The position numbers and the translations under genes were made by a program. The notes under the pieces were generated by a model. It was not told where the DNA came from, searched no databases, and was given only the letters and a program-made list of their open reading frames with translations. DNA of 64,000 nt from the NCBI GenBank assembly GCA_947685225.1, contig CANTUV010000031.1, positions 66,383,001 through 66,447,000 of the forward strand. The letters are read 5' to 3'. The DNA comes from Garcia nutans. Its lineage: Eukaryota; Streptophyta; Magnoliopsida; Malpighiales; Euphorbiaceae. Of the stretch, positions 33,235 to 45,565 are shown one piece after another. Numbering within the stretch: position 1 is the stretch's first letter; every line of letters begins with the position of its first letter.

Positions 33235-35911
33235 GATGTGATTTTCTTACCAAATTTCTTAAGGAATTCAAGAGATTTGATGATAGAGATGAAGATTTGA
33301 TAAAGGATTCAAGTATTTATTTCTTTAAATTGATTTTCATTGTTTGAGTTGTGTTTGGTATGGTTGATGTGTGATGATGATGATATTGAAAGATTTAAGT
33401 ATATATATATGTGTTGATTTGGTAATTGGATGATGATAATATGATTATTTGTGAAGATGATGATGAATTGTTGAATAAGGGTTGAGTTTAATGAAATTTG
33501 GGGATTTGATAAATTGGTATATGAATGAAGTTTATAATGATGATTGGTGTGTGTTTTGAGTGTTGTTGATGTTTTGGTAAGTTTGTTGTGGTTTGTGGGT
33601 GTGTTTGATGAAGATTGTTTGAAGTGAGTAATGATAAAAAGATGGGTATTGTTGGATGTTGTTGTGTGTTGACCGGAATCTGGGTTTTTAGTCGGACACG
33701 CCCAGAGACACGGCCAGTTTGTTAGGCGTGTCGTTGGTTCTATTTTCTGGAGTTGGTAGCACGAGCAGTGACACGCCCATGTTATTGAGCGTGTCATAAG
33801 TTCTGTGTGGCAGTAGAATTGACACGACCAGTAACACGCCCGTGTTATTGAGCGTGTCATAGCTACTGTGAGTTTGGAGAATTGACACGGCCATGAGCAC
33901 GCTCTTGTTGATTGGACGTGTTGATGTTTTTGAGATACAGAATGTATTACACGCCCAGTGACACGCCCGTGGTTATGAGCGTGTCAATGTTTCTGTGTTG
34001 TGGAGTTAGGGCACGATCAGGAACACGCCCGTGTTGATGAGCGTGTCATGTGTTGAGTTTGCCCTAATTGATTCTTATTTGTATTATCTCATGTGTATTT
34101 CTAAGTGAGTGTGTATGATTACTTTTGGATTAGGTTTTAAGAGATGGAATTGCCCTAATCCAAGTATTGAAAGATCTATGGAAGAGAAGTTATATGGGAG
34201 TGAGTTCTTTAGAGGTAAGTACAAAACCCTATTGGATTGCATATAAGTATATTGTTAAAATAAATATTAATATTGTATATGCAATGAAAAGATAAGAGAT
34301 ATGATAATACATTAATACATATAAGATGTGAAGGCATTCAATATATATATGTTATGAAATGTGAAAGATGTGAGGATATGATTTGTATGATGTGTATTCC
34401 AATTTATATGGTAATGCAATTGATTGTGCATACTTGAGTAATGAATGATTATGTATATAAATATCAAAGATGAACTATGAAATGTGATAATGTGATATTG
34501 TGGTGAACTATGAAATGTGATATTGTGATGGAATATGAAATGTAAATTGAGAGGTGATGATGTATAAAGCCATTGTGGTTGGCTATGATATTGAGAATGA
34601 GATAAATGAGGCATGTTTTGCCTAAATGATGCCATTATGGTTGGCTATGATATTGAGAATAAGATAAATGAGGCATGTTTTGCCTAAATGATGCCATTGT
34701 GGTTGGCTATGATGATGTAAATGATGATGAGAATGAGAATGAAATTGATAATGAAATAATAAATGAATTGTGTGGCTAATGTGTTATTCATTTTCAGAGT
34801 TTTGTTGTTGGTGGCATGCCTAATAAGTGTAACAATCTCTTGAAGTTAGGTTGGATTGAATCCTTGAAGCCTAATTGAGATGTTACCACCCTTGAAGCTA
34901 GGTTGGGTTAGTTCTTGAAGCCAAGTTGGGTAGAAGCTTAGCATGCTTTGCTCCCCTTGAAGCTTGGTTGAACTTAATCCTTGAAGCCTAGTTGGGTATA
35001 TGATATTGATAAATGTGATAACAAAACCAAAGCATTAACTCTGAACTTTGAATGACATATTAGTGTCTTTTGGGCCCGAGTCTGTCTTTGTTGTTAATGT
35101 GATGTATATATAAGTTGAAATAAATGAGTAATGGGATTTATGTTGCCTTTGTTGGAAATGTGAGTTGTGAATGATGAATTGTGGTTAGTGATATGATTAT
35201 ATAACATACATGAATTATTGAAAGGAGATATGGTTTGTGAAGTTATATGCAATATGCGATTATAAAGTATAAAATGATATATATGATATGTATGAGGTGA
35301 AATTGGTAAGTATCATAATATGAAGGTTCTATCAATTTATTGAATTATGTTTGATGGTTATGTTATATGTGTATATGTATATCCTCTATAAGGTTAATAG
35401 GATTATATGAAGAATGCATTGAAAAAGGGGAAAACATAGTAAGAAAATGTTAAAACATGAGACTAAACATATGAGGTATGTTTCCTTTATATTGTATATT
35501 TTAATGGTTACTTGTACTACTAAGCTTTCGAGCTTAGCGCGGTTATCTTAATCGCGCAGGTATATAGGTGATGAAGCTGGAGATAAGCTACTATGTCACA
35601 ACGAGGACAAGTGTAGTTCGAGACCAACTAGATGGTGGTGCATGCATGTAATTATACTGTATTTTCATAAGAATGTATTCATTTGTATAAATGAATCTTT
35701 GGAAGAAACAATGTAACTTATATTTATGTATTACCATGATAAGAATAACCATTTTGTAAATACTTTCATATGATTTAAATGTATTATGGTTTTAAAAATT
35801 AAAGTAAAGAGTTATAATGGTGATGAAAAGTGACATTCTTATACTCTATATACATATTGTATGTGTACCTGGTATATGTACAGTATTTATATGGGGTATC
35901 GGGGTGTTACA
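32758..35911 (+). mobile_element. D: solo LTR inside C
   Basis: 3154 bp from TGTAATATCCCGG to GGGGTGTTACA with a 5-bp TSD GAGTG and no internal PBS or PPT, so a solo LTR left by LTR-LTR recombination (inference). Contents: (ATT)n and (AT)n at 33018-33120; (GA)n at 33197-33230; a cluster of GACACGCCCGTG / GAGCGTGTC inverted units (33690-34055); a 62-bp unit TGCCATTGTGGTTGGCTATG repeated about 2.5 times (34560-34715); Leu/Lys-type CCTTGAAGCCTAGTTGGG repeats (34850-34995); and a double hairpin at 35520-35557. Its terminus GGTGTTACA is shared with C, so the families are related. Confidence 0.85.
35520..35557 (+). other. Double hairpin in D's R region
   Basis: CTAAGCT-TTCG-AGCTTAG (7 bp, UUCG tetraloop) directly followed by GCGCGGTT-atctt-AATCGCGC (8 bp with one G-U). 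Then CAGGTATATAGG. C has a simpler CTAAG/CTTAG hairpin followed by GCAGGTATCAGG on its own strand. Confidence 0.7.
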
Positions 35912-38476
35912 GAGTGACCACTGAGAGAAAGGAACCAAAGGTTCGCTATGATGCAAAGCGTCCACTGATGGCATAGATGCCAATATCACTGGGACATATA
36001 TATAAAAAAATGTCCTCTATGGCACAAAGTGCCCACTTTCAATATGGAACATAAATGTTCTCTATGGCACATAGTGCCCACTTTCAATATGGCATAAAAT
36101 GCCCACTATCACTTTGAATATTTACGCTTTAGCTAATCCGGAAACTAGATTTAACATCAGTATTATTTCTTTCAATGGTACAAAGTATTGTCAATTATAA
36201 TATCCTTTGAAATATAACACTTTCTCTTTGCAATGTTTGTTTCTTACTGTAAGTATATAAGATATAAACAATCATTTCAAACATAACACATATACACATT
36301 ATACTTGTTTTCAAGTAGTTCGATTGATTTTATTTATTCATCAATCTTTATCTTTTCAAATCATTTCCATGTTTCCACTGTAATAATGAAATCTATAAAG
36401 ATTTCCACTCTTTACTTGTTTCATTCTTTTCTTAACATATTAAGAATTTATCACTATTCTTTCACTTTAAGAGTACATGTACATTTATACTTTATTCTCT
36501 ATGTCTCATACACACATTCACACACACACATATATGTATATATATTGCTAACTTGTTCTACCATACCTCATTTCACTATAAGGGTTCTCTATCTTCACAT
36601 CTCACTACATTCTTTTCTTTTTACATTATCACTTCCTTTCTTTCCATTTGCAATCAATTAGTATTACACAACTCTTTAACACTTATATATATAATCTATA
36701 CCTTGGCTTTAATCACTAAATAATGTTACTATCACGTATTTCATTAGTACACAATATATAAATCTCACATTCTTACTTTCATTACTCAATCAATTTGTAT
36801 ATACCTCTTTAGTTTCTTTAACTTGCTCTTCACATTATGTACAATCATTATTGATTTATCAATACATCATTCTTTTCACTTTACTTTGGAAATTATCTTA
36901 TTTCATCATGAAGATGTTAAATCCACTAATCACTTGTACTTGTCTTTTATCTTTTCTCTACCTTTACACTTCTTTCACATATCCAATTACATTTATCTAT
37001 ACTTTTCTCACGTTTTCTTCACATCTAAATTTCATCATTTAATGAATTGATTTCATTTCAATCTTATAAGCAATCAATTCTAACTATGTTTCAGATGTAT
37101 TCAATCACTCTCTACTGATTCCACCCATAAACCCTACTTTGTGAAGGTATCAGAAGGTAGAAATATGCATAGGCAAATGCATGACCATGCAAGTGATCAT
37201 GCACATCACTGTTGGAATTTCTTCTCAAAATTTGAAGAATAGAAATTTACACAAGCATATGCATGACTATACAAATAATTATGCGTATCATTGCTCGAAT
37301 GTCTTTTCATGATTTAATCAATAAGTAATCATTAATTCAACTCATACAAATTGAGGAAACAAGATCCAACTCCTCAAAGCACAATCATATTCAAATCTCA
37401 ATTTTCATAACCCAAAACTCTTTCAACCTTATTTTCTTTCACAACTGTATATTAACTCTTAAATGATTTAATGATAAATTTAATCATTGTTCCAGTTAAA
37501 TACACCCTTACATATTGCACGAAGAACTTTACTAAGTTTTCACAATTATTTATTACACCATATCTTTCACAAGTAATGATGTTTTATCAATTCACAAATC
37601 TCTTTCATTAAATAGCACTCAATAGTATTCAAACACTAACCTCTTTACCAATACTCTTCTATCACTATTCACTTCAATCTTTTGTTTTGATGTTGATGAT
37701 GTTTTAGAAGACAATAGAAGACACTAGAAACCTTTAAATAAGTTTTAGGCCTGTTATCCAATATACTCACTTATACAATAGTTTCGATGCATTCACGTGC
37801 TTTCATTTAACTATCACTTCACTCCTTAACGTTGAAACATTATAAAAACAAGTACTTTTAACACTACTCCATTATCCATATTTCACATTCAAAGTACAGC
37901 TCAAATTCATTTCGAGCTAGAAAGGTATTTTCATAATTTCTTATCTCTTCGAAATCTTTTTCCACTATACGGATATTATCCATACTCAGATTTAATGTTA
38001 CTTTTATTAAGTCTTATTTAACCTTATCACTATCAATTTCAAATACTCTCATATCATAATCACTCCATTTTGACACTCATATATTCACTCACTTAATGTA
38101 GAACATCAATACTTAATGTTGTACAACATGACAATTCTCATTCTCGTAAAAAATTTCATGCTCGAAATTTATCTCTCTGTCGTAATTCATTCCTCGAATT
38201 CCAATAAATTATTACACTTTCAGTGTTACTTTGACATATCTCTTTGGCTACTAATATCTTATTTTCTTTTCACATCTTTCTTTGTCACAAATAGATCTAG
38301 TGCACTCCAAACAATACACTACGAATTCTCAATCAATTCTTAGTAAACGTTCTACTCCATAAACATATGGAATATCAATTGTATCAAAACACATATCCAC
38401 TTATTTACTTCCCATAACTTCAAAAATTACATTTCACTTCTCCTATAATTCCACATGCCAAAAACTCCTAAACCAC

Positions 38477-38488
38477 GCTCTGATACCA
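38477..38488 (-). other. Primer binding site of C (tRNA-iMet)
   Basis: Minus TGGTATCAGAGC, 12 bases complementary to the plant initiator tRNA-Met 3' end, five bases after the LTR end. It fixes C's orientation as minus. Confidence 0.9.
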
Positions 38489-38493
38489 CTAAA

Positions 38494-40858
38494 TGTAACA
38501 CCCTCTAACAATTCTTACATAAAAACTATCAGAGAATGTCATGCGATATGTTGTACGCGTCCCAATCAATTCATAGTAATAAAAGGTTCAAATAATAATA
38601 CAATTTGTATAATACAACACTTATAGGTCCAACATTTAGACCAATTTCCAATATCTCCAATAATCTGAATAGAAATTATAAATCATATAAACACCATAAG
38701 ATCATCAAATCAAATCAATAAACAATACATTTCTTTCATGATAATCATTCACTAAAATCTCAAACCTCATTTTCTAAATGCATGTATTTCTTTCATGTAT
38801 TTCTTCCATGCTGATTACACAAAATAATAGCTATCCCTGTATAAAAGTTATCATATAATACAATACTTTCGGTACTGCATCTTGTCTCATTAAGAATCAT
38901 TTTATTCAAGACTTGCTTTCTCATTTGATTTGTTTTTCAATAAGTCTTCCTTTTCAAGTTCACTTATAGTATCATTTCATTCAATCTATACTTTTCATCA
39001 CTTAATTTTAGTACTATACTTTAGAGCACTTTGTATCTCACATTATGATATACACTTTCAATCATTTGATATACTTTGGAGCATTTTGTATCTCACAACA
39101 TTATATACACTTTTAATCATTTGATTAATTCAATACATTGAGCATAACATTTCCATTACGTGCATTAGTACTTTCACTTGTAAGCATTAATATATATATA
39201 ACCATTCACTTTTACACTATAACACAATACTTCAATTTCAAGTAATTGACTTATATTATTATTTTACATTTCTTTTATTAGTCACAACTATCATGTTCAC
39301 ATATATTTTCATTAATTATGCCCATACATAGTAAGCTTAGATCATAGGTTTGGATGACATGTTAGTGCAGCAATATCAAGAATTTATAATGGCAATTATG
39401 CCCACTATCACTGATAACACAATGTGTCCATTAAAGGCAAGAGGTGCCCACTATCACTATGGCTATCCATCCTCTGGTTAGCCATTCAATCCAAAGCTAG
39501 ATATATATTTAATATAATTTGGGTAATTCATTAATTTTGATGAACACTACATTGTTTATTTCCTTTCATTGATACTATACTCTTATCAACATTTGGTAGG
39601 ATATATATATATGTGTGTCACGTATCTAAAGTTTACCACTGGTTTTCATACGTTTAACACATTAACACAAAAGTATGGACTATACACATATTAGTCTGAT
39701 GTCATTGATTAACACTCACTTGTTTATATAAACACTTGTTTATATCATGTCATTGGTACATTACTCTTATCAACATTTAGTATGATATATCTATATTTGT
39801 CACTTATCTAAAGTTTATCACTCTTTTTCATACATTTAACACTTACACATGAATTCTCAATACAAAAGTATGAATTTTTCACATATTAGTCTAATACAAG
39901 GCTTGTAGATCACAAAATACAAGCCAAAAACACTATTTAGATCCACACGGTCATGGCATCACAACCCCACGACCATGGGATAGCAATTGAATCTATCCAA
40001 TTTTCTTTAAAACCCCCACGGTCATGGCCTTCAAGGGCCACGGTCGTGGCATTGTGAACTGCTCTGTTTTATCGAAATTTTTGAAGACACAGTCACGCTT
40101 TCAATCCCACGGTTGTGGTCCTCATTTGCCACGACCGTGGCGCTCATTTACCACGACCGTGACATTCATTTTGGGTCTGTTTTAGAGTAAACTCATGTAT
40201 TCTGCACTTTTAACTTCATTAAACACAAACATATTGAAAATCTAAGATAATAATGTATCAAACTCAATATTTTGACATAAAAAGAATTCATATCAAATAC
40301 CTTCACTTAATTAAACTTTTAACCATTTCATATGGATAAAAACATAATCAAATCCTTCACTTCTCATAAATATATCATTATACATAACTCAATCAGTCAA
40401 TTAAATCATTTAAACTCATAAAAAGTCATATTTTTGTAAAGTATAACTCAAAAGCACATACCTTGTTGATAATCACCACTTTTCCAACTTAATCTTAAGT
40501 TTTGATTCAAATCATGGAAAGAAGGAAGAAGAAAGAAGTGAAGATGGTGATGATGGCGTGGAGAGAAGAAGGAAGAAGAAATTTCTACACAATACACATA
40601 TACATATATATATATAATATTTTTAATCTAGTGAGGGAATGCTCATAATAACTATGGTGCACCCTCATTCTAAACCGTTGATTTTAAATCGAGTTTTAAT
40701 CTCGTAAAACAGTAAAAATACTCTTTTCAGTAAAGGTTTAAGATATACACTGTACTATTCTTTACGTATAGCATTTATCCACTATACTTTTGTCACTATA
40801 CACTATCAATTTTTCATTATTAGTTAAAACGTTCCTGTTTAACATCTTGACCATTACA
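38494..40858 (-). repeat. 5' LTR of C
   Basis: 2365 bp, homologous to 29626-32312. It lacks about 300 bp that the other LTR has (junction near 38810, between short CATG repeats), including the R-region hairpin. It has fewer copies of the 20-bp unit. Many long stretches are identical between the two LTRs, while the first 80 bases carry several differences. Confidence 0.9.
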
Positions 40859-41173
40859 GATAATATTGTTATACTTATGAATTTTATAATATTAAGACCT
40901 GTAAAGGAAGCCGGTTCTAATGAATCGGGTATTGCGGGGGTGCTGGGTCATTTCTCACCTTCCCCACACGTACCCAACTTTCCGAACCCATTAGGGGGTA
41001 GGGGATTCCTTAGGAATCGAGTCATCCACCCCTTTCTTTTTTTCCAGCCCGTCCGGGTAGTGACTTCATTTTCTCTGGACTTAGGTCTGTGTTCTCTAAG
41101 GCCCCGAGCCTAAACAGTGCCTAAGTCGCAAGAATCATTTCACTGGGAGTGGGGGCGAAAATCCCCACTCACA
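40859..41173 (+). repeat. 3' LTR of B, second part
   Basis: Continues the B LTR after C: TATTGTTATACTTATGAATTT through the GGGGATTCCTTAGGAAT block to the terminal CACTCACA. The first five bases are C's right TSD. Confidence 0.92.
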
Positions 41174-41280
41174 CCAGCACAAAAGATAATCCTTTGCCTA
41201 AGTTTGGAAGAGTACCTCCACCGGCAACCTTCATGGTGGGAAAAGGATTGGAAGAAGATTTTTCTTTATCAACCTTTTAA
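41174..41280 (+). pseudogene. gag: gag of A, last part
   Basis: After the TSD the frame resumes as STKDNPLPKFGRVPPPATF, then MVGKGLEEDFSLSTF and a TAA at 41278-41280. The equivalent point in autonomous copies continues into the acidic linker. M1's gag stops at the same position, which supports a shared gag-only design. Confidence 0.82.
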
Positions 41281-42230
41281 GTTGGGGATATTGAAGATGT
41301 GAAAGGAAAAGAAGCTTAACTCAACAAACTTTCCTCAGCTTGAATATTGCATTTCAAATTTTGCTTTAATATTTAATTAGAACAATCGTGTTTTTCAAAT
41401 TTGTTTGAATAAATTACTTTTACCAAAAATTTTGTTGGTCTTTTTTCATTTTGGTGCTCAACCGATGAGGAATTTAGCTTGATATTTATAAATTAATGTG
41501 TCTAGGTATCATAGCTTGAATGACTTTACTAAATGAGGGAATTTCTCTATAGCATTGAGTTGTGTATGCTTACTTAGAGAGGGCCATAATTACCTTTGTC
41601 AAGGTCCTAGTCAGTCTTAGAACATGCTTTGACAAACTTTCAAGGTGAAATTGAACTTTGCTTATTTAAGGAAGAGATGATCTAGGCATTGTTTGGTTAG
41701 CCAACAACTAGTATCCACCTATTAAATATCAATTCCTAGTTGTCCCTTTGAGCCTTCATAAAATTTTAGCTTTCTTTTCATGGGATTACAAACCCCAACA
41801 ACCTACCCTGAGCTATTGTGATACTTTTGACAAGTCTTATGATCACTAAGATGAAGAGGTAAGAAGATCAAAGAAAGAAATGAATAGTTAAGACCATGAA
41901 GCTAATTGAAGTTCTCAAGACCATAAGGGTAGTTGAAGTTCTCAAGACTATAAGGGTAGTTGAAGTTCTCAAGACCATATGGGTAGTTGATATTTTCAAG
42001 ACCATAAGGATAGTTGATGTTCTCAAAACCATAGGGTAGTTGAAGTTCCCTTAATATCTCCAATATATCAAGACAACATCAACATCAGAGTAACAAATGA
42101 TTTATCCCTATTAAAAAAGTTTTATGTTACTCCACTCTTCCATTATTGGAAGCCCAAGTTTGTACAAACAAGACAACTCTTTTAGAGCTAGAACTAAAAA
42201 AAAACAACAAAAAAAACAAAACAAGACAAC
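41281..42230 (+). other. Non-coding tail of A
   Basis: Matches M1's 6316 to about 5460 in opposite orientation. It includes a 27-nt minisatellite, unit TTGAAGTTCTCAAGACCATA + AGGGTAG, about five to six copies at 41918-42050. The tail ends at about 42230 in an A-rich stretch followed by a minus-strand leader. Confidence 0.7.
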
Positions 42231-42321
42231 GCACACGGTGCTATCTAATATGATGCAATGGATAATATCATTATAAAAAAGAATAGAATAATATAAAGAC
42301 CAATGGAATCAACATCTCTCA

Positions 42322-42339
42322 TCCCCAGTGGAGTCGCCA
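42322..42339 (-). other. Primer binding site of M2 (tRNA-Arg)
   Basis: Minus TGGCGACTCCACTGGGGA, a perfect match to the tRNA-Arg type site, one base from the LTR end. Confidence 0.88.
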
Positions 42340-42340
42340 C

Positions 42341-43425
42341 TGTGAGCGGGGATTTTTGCCCCCACTCCTGATGGAATGGTTCTTGCGATTTCGGCACTGT
42401 TTAGGCTAGGGGCCTTAGAGAACACGGACCTAAGTCCAGAAAAAATGGAGTTGCCACCTGGATGGGCCGGGAAAAAGACAGGGGTGGATGACTCAATTCC
42501 TAAGGAATCCCCAATACCCTAATGGGTTCGGAAAGTTGGGTACGTGTGGGGAAGGTGAGAAATGGCCCAGCACCCCCACAACTCCCGGGTCATTGGAACC
42601 GGCCTCCTTTACAGGTCTTAATATTATAAAATACTTAAATATAACAATATTATCCATATTACACATAATAATTAAGATAAAGCATCGATATATTGAAAAT
42701 AAAAAATAATGTCCAAGCAAAACAAATAAATGGACACCCATCCGAAGATGGAAACATGTCCTTACATCCCATGTCTAAATAGGACACCCACCGAAAGGTA
42801 GAAACATGTACTTTATATTGGTTCTAAAATAGAAAAGCAATTTAAATTACATGATATTTAACTAATGAGGTACCCACCAAGTGGAAACATACCTCTTACA
42901 ATATTTGGAAATCTAAATAAATCAATAAAAGTAAATAACCATTCATCATAAATAAATCATTCATCAAACATCAACAAAATGTAAACATCCATCTATGATA
43001 AACTAAATAATCCAAGCATTGAACTTAAATAAATTAAAGCATATAAAATAAATTAAAGAAAAATCAAATAATCTACATAATCAAATATAAAATTGAATAA
43101 GGCAAATAAAGATTCAAATTAGGGCTACTGTTTCTATTTAAGATCCTTTATTCCATGTGTTTAGGGTTTTGGAATTTGTGGAATTAGGCTACTGTGAGTT
43201 TTTAAAGGCATTAAAATAGATTAAGGTTTTATGATTTAAAAGGTTGATAAAATTCTTTGATTCACCAAATTAGAGTTTGAGATGTATAATCATGAAATTA
43301 GGTTTTGGATACTTTACGGTTAATGAATTAGGGTCTTTAAGCTTACTGTGTCTAAATTATAATATTTAGATTTATATGGTTTTTTAAAGTTTTAAAGGAT
43401 TATGGTTTAGAAAACTTTAGGGTTT
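42341..43425 (-). repeat. LTR of M2, U5-side part
   Basis: Begins on plus with TGTGAGCGGGGATTTTTGCC (the reverse of the LTR end) and runs to the S insertion. It contains the GGGGATTCC block near 42500 and telobox-like AGGGTTT motifs. Confidence 0.9.
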
Positions 43426-45565
43426 TGTAGACCCTTAATTTTTGACCCGGTCAGGTCCAATATATTTTAATTAGTCTAAAATAATTTTTCTGTTGTCCGA
43501 TATATTTTAATTAGTCCAAAATAATTTTTGTTATGTTAATTAAATAATTTTTGCTTTAGTATCTAATTAATAAAAATAAAATAAAATAAAATAAAAAGGA
43601 AGGGGGGTCGACTGCGGCGAAATGGCCCAAGCCATTTCGCCCGCAGGTGTTTCCTGAGGCAGCTTTTTTGCCAGCGCAATTTTTCCTGCGGCAATTTTTT
43701 TCGCCATCATAATTTTTTTGCAACAGTTTTTTTTTTGCCAGCGAAATTTTTTGACGCAGATTTTTCAAAACCTAATACAATTAGGTTTCGGTTTCCTTTT
43801 CTTATTTAATTTTGTATGCCGTGAGTAACTAGGATTATACATAGAATTCTTCAATAAATAATATACCAAAAAAACAACACAAAAAGTGGGGAGAAAAACA
43901 ATCAGGAAAAAAAGAGGGAAATTGAGAGAGAAAATAGGTGAGAAATTGAATTTGAGACTTCGGATTTGAGAGCAACAAGGAAAGCTATTAATAATTGATC
44001 AAAGGCAGCAACTGCCTTTGTTTTTGGTTCATCCAAGAAGTAATTTTGGTGTAACCTACGAAAGAAAGTTTGAATTCTTAAATTCTTTTTATTTTTTTTT
44101 CACAGTAGCATAATTCATCTAGTTGCTTCTTTTAATTGAAAAATCCCATAACCTTAATTCCCCTTTTCTAAAGTTAAAAACCTTAATTCGTTGATTTGTT
44201 TTCCAAAAAGGCTTAAAATTGTTATTTTTACTTCTTTAAAATCTTAAAACCCTAATTGAACATGTTTTTCTTCAAAACCAAAATTTGATTTTGTTTCTTT
44301 CAAAAAGCCCTAAAAACATCTTTTCTATTTATATAAACCTTATATCATTTGTTTACTTCTATAAAATTATCAATTGCTTTTTCCAACTTCTAAAAAACCT
44401 AAGCATTCACCGAAACCCTAATTCTAAAACACTAAACCCTAATGCAACTTTCAAACCTAAAACAATGAACCCAAACCCCTTTAAAACCTTAAATCCTAAT
44501 TTTTTCTAAACCCTAATCCTTTAAAACCTTAAAAACCATGAATATAAAAATATTTTAATTTCACACAGTAGGCTTGAAACCATAAATCAAAAAGTATTTT
44601 AAAGTGTCCAAATCATAATTTCATGATTTTACATCACAAACCTTAGTTTGTTTAATCAAAGAGTTTTACCAACCTTTTAAAACATAAAATCTTTAATCCA
44701 TTTTAATTCCCCTAAAATCACAATAACCTAAATTTCATAAATTCCAAAACCCTAACACATGAAATAAAGAACCCTAAATGGAAATAGTAGCTATAATTTA
44801 GATTTTTATTTGCCTTATTTAATTCTATATTTGATTATGGTTTGATTTATTTTATATGCTTTAATTTATTTAAGTTCAATGCTTGGTTTATTTAATTTAT
44901 CATGGATGGATGTTTACTTTCTATTGATGTTTAATACCTTTGATGAATGATTTATTTATTATGAATTGTTATTTACTTTTATCAATTTATTTAGATTGCC
45001 AAATGTTGTAAGAGGTATGTTTCCACTTGGTGGGTACCTCATTAGTTAAATATCATGTAATTTAAATTGCTTTTTTATTTTAGAACCAATGTAAAGGACA
45101 TGTTTCTACCTTTCGGTGGGTGTCTTATTTAGGCATGGGATGTAAGGACATGTTTCCATATTCGGATGGGTGTCTTTTTATTTGTTTTGCTTGGACATTG
45201 CTTTGATTTTAATATAATGATGTTTTCTTTTAATTATTGTGTGTAATATGGATAATATTGTTATATTTAAGAATTTTATAATATTAAGACCTATAAAGGA
45301 GGCTGGTTCCAATGAACCGGGCATTGTGGGGGTGCTGAGCCATTTCTCACCTTCCCCACACGTACCCAACTTTTCGAACCCATTAGGGGGCTGGGGATTC
45401 CTTAGGAATCGAGTCATCCACCCCTTTCTTTTTTCTTAGCCCGTTCGGGTGGCGACTCCATTTTCTCCCGACTTAGGTCCGTGTTCTCTAAGGCCCTGAG
45501 CCTAAACAGTGCTGAAGTCGCAAGAACCATTCCACCGGGAGTGGGAGCAAAAATCCCCGCTCACA
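43426..45565 (+). mobile_element. S: solo TAT LTR inside M2's LTR
   Basis: A complete LTR, TGTAGACCC to CTCACA, 2140 bp, opposite in orientation to its host LTR. TSD GGTTT at 43421-43425 and 45566-45570. No PBS or internal sequence, so a solo LTR. Its TATA position is altered (AATAAATA near 43853). Confidence 0.93.

Larger units (their letters stand above)
32331..38476 (-). other. Interior of C (non-coding, interrupted by D)
   Basis: Outside D (32758-35911), about 3 kb of AT-rich sequence. Short repeats of the GCCCACTATCACTG and GGCACAAAGTGCCCACTTTC type (32690-32750, 35930-36120) also occur in C's LTRs. A degenerate duplication of about 85 nt lies at 37150-37310 (TAGAAATATGCATAGGCAAATG type). 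Open frames such as 36305-36661 are low-complexity and resemble nothing I know. Confidence 0.6.
29626..40858 (-). mobile_element. C: non-autonomous LTR retrotransposon (minus), host to solo LTR D
   Basis: LTRs at 29626-32312 and 38494-40858 flank a 6.2-kb interior, of which 3.15 kb is D. On the minus strand the 5' LTR is the right one: the tRNA-iMet PBS is next to it (38488-38477) and a purine-rich tract next to the left LTR. No gag, protease, RT or integrase similarity is visible, so it must have used proteins of another element. The minus strand before the left LTR reads AAATTTCGATGATGAAATTTC then AGTGGAGGAGAAT, resembling the end of Del/Tekay chromovirus pol plus PPT (inference). TSD GATAA. 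Confidence 0.85.
12075..41173 (+). mobile_element. B: TAT/Ogre-type Ty3/Gypsy retrotransposon with antisense genes, itself split by C
   Basis: Order: 5' LTR 12075-14376, tRNA-Arg PBS, leader, gag, protease, G-patch, RT, RNase H, archaeal-type RNase H, integrase (to 21778), hairpin array, two antisense genes (22193-25905), palindrome cluster, internal purine tract, tandem repeats, PPT, 3' LTR 27660-29625 plus 40859-41173. C occupies 29626-40858 inside the 3' LTR. Without C, B is about 17.9 kb. The two LTRs belong to the same subfamily, including their GC-rich U3 palindromes, and the ends carry a TSD, so this is one insertion. Coding regions are dead: many stops and frameshifts. Confidence 0.92.
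8455..42230 (+). mobile_element. A: gag-only TAT-type element, split by B and truncated at the right
   Basis: A consists of the LTR (8455-10607), gag (10818-12074, continued 41174-41280) and a non-coding tail (41281-42230). B sits inside gag with the duplication CCAGT/CCAGC; removing B restores the reading frame through the TKDNP context. A's own 3' end and 3' LTR are missing: at about 42230 its tail runs directly into the leader of a minus-strand element. It entered M1's leader at 8454. Confidence 0.8.

Noticed and set aside
33309..33860. 183-codon minus-strand frame
   Set aside because: Crosses D's repeat cluster and low-complexity Asn/Ser/His/Thr-rich sequence; opposite to the LTR; no motif.
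36305..37050. Host membrane protein gene in C's interior
   Set aside because: Frames are T-rich sequence translating to Phe/Ser/Leu/His runs, overlapping in two frames, with no recognisable domain or splice structure.
30343..39124. Identical 64-codon frames at 30343-30537 and 38930-39124
   Set aside because: They are the same position in C's two LTRs; low-complexity, Ser/Leu/His-rich, no family signature. Identity is explained by LTR duplication, not coding selection.
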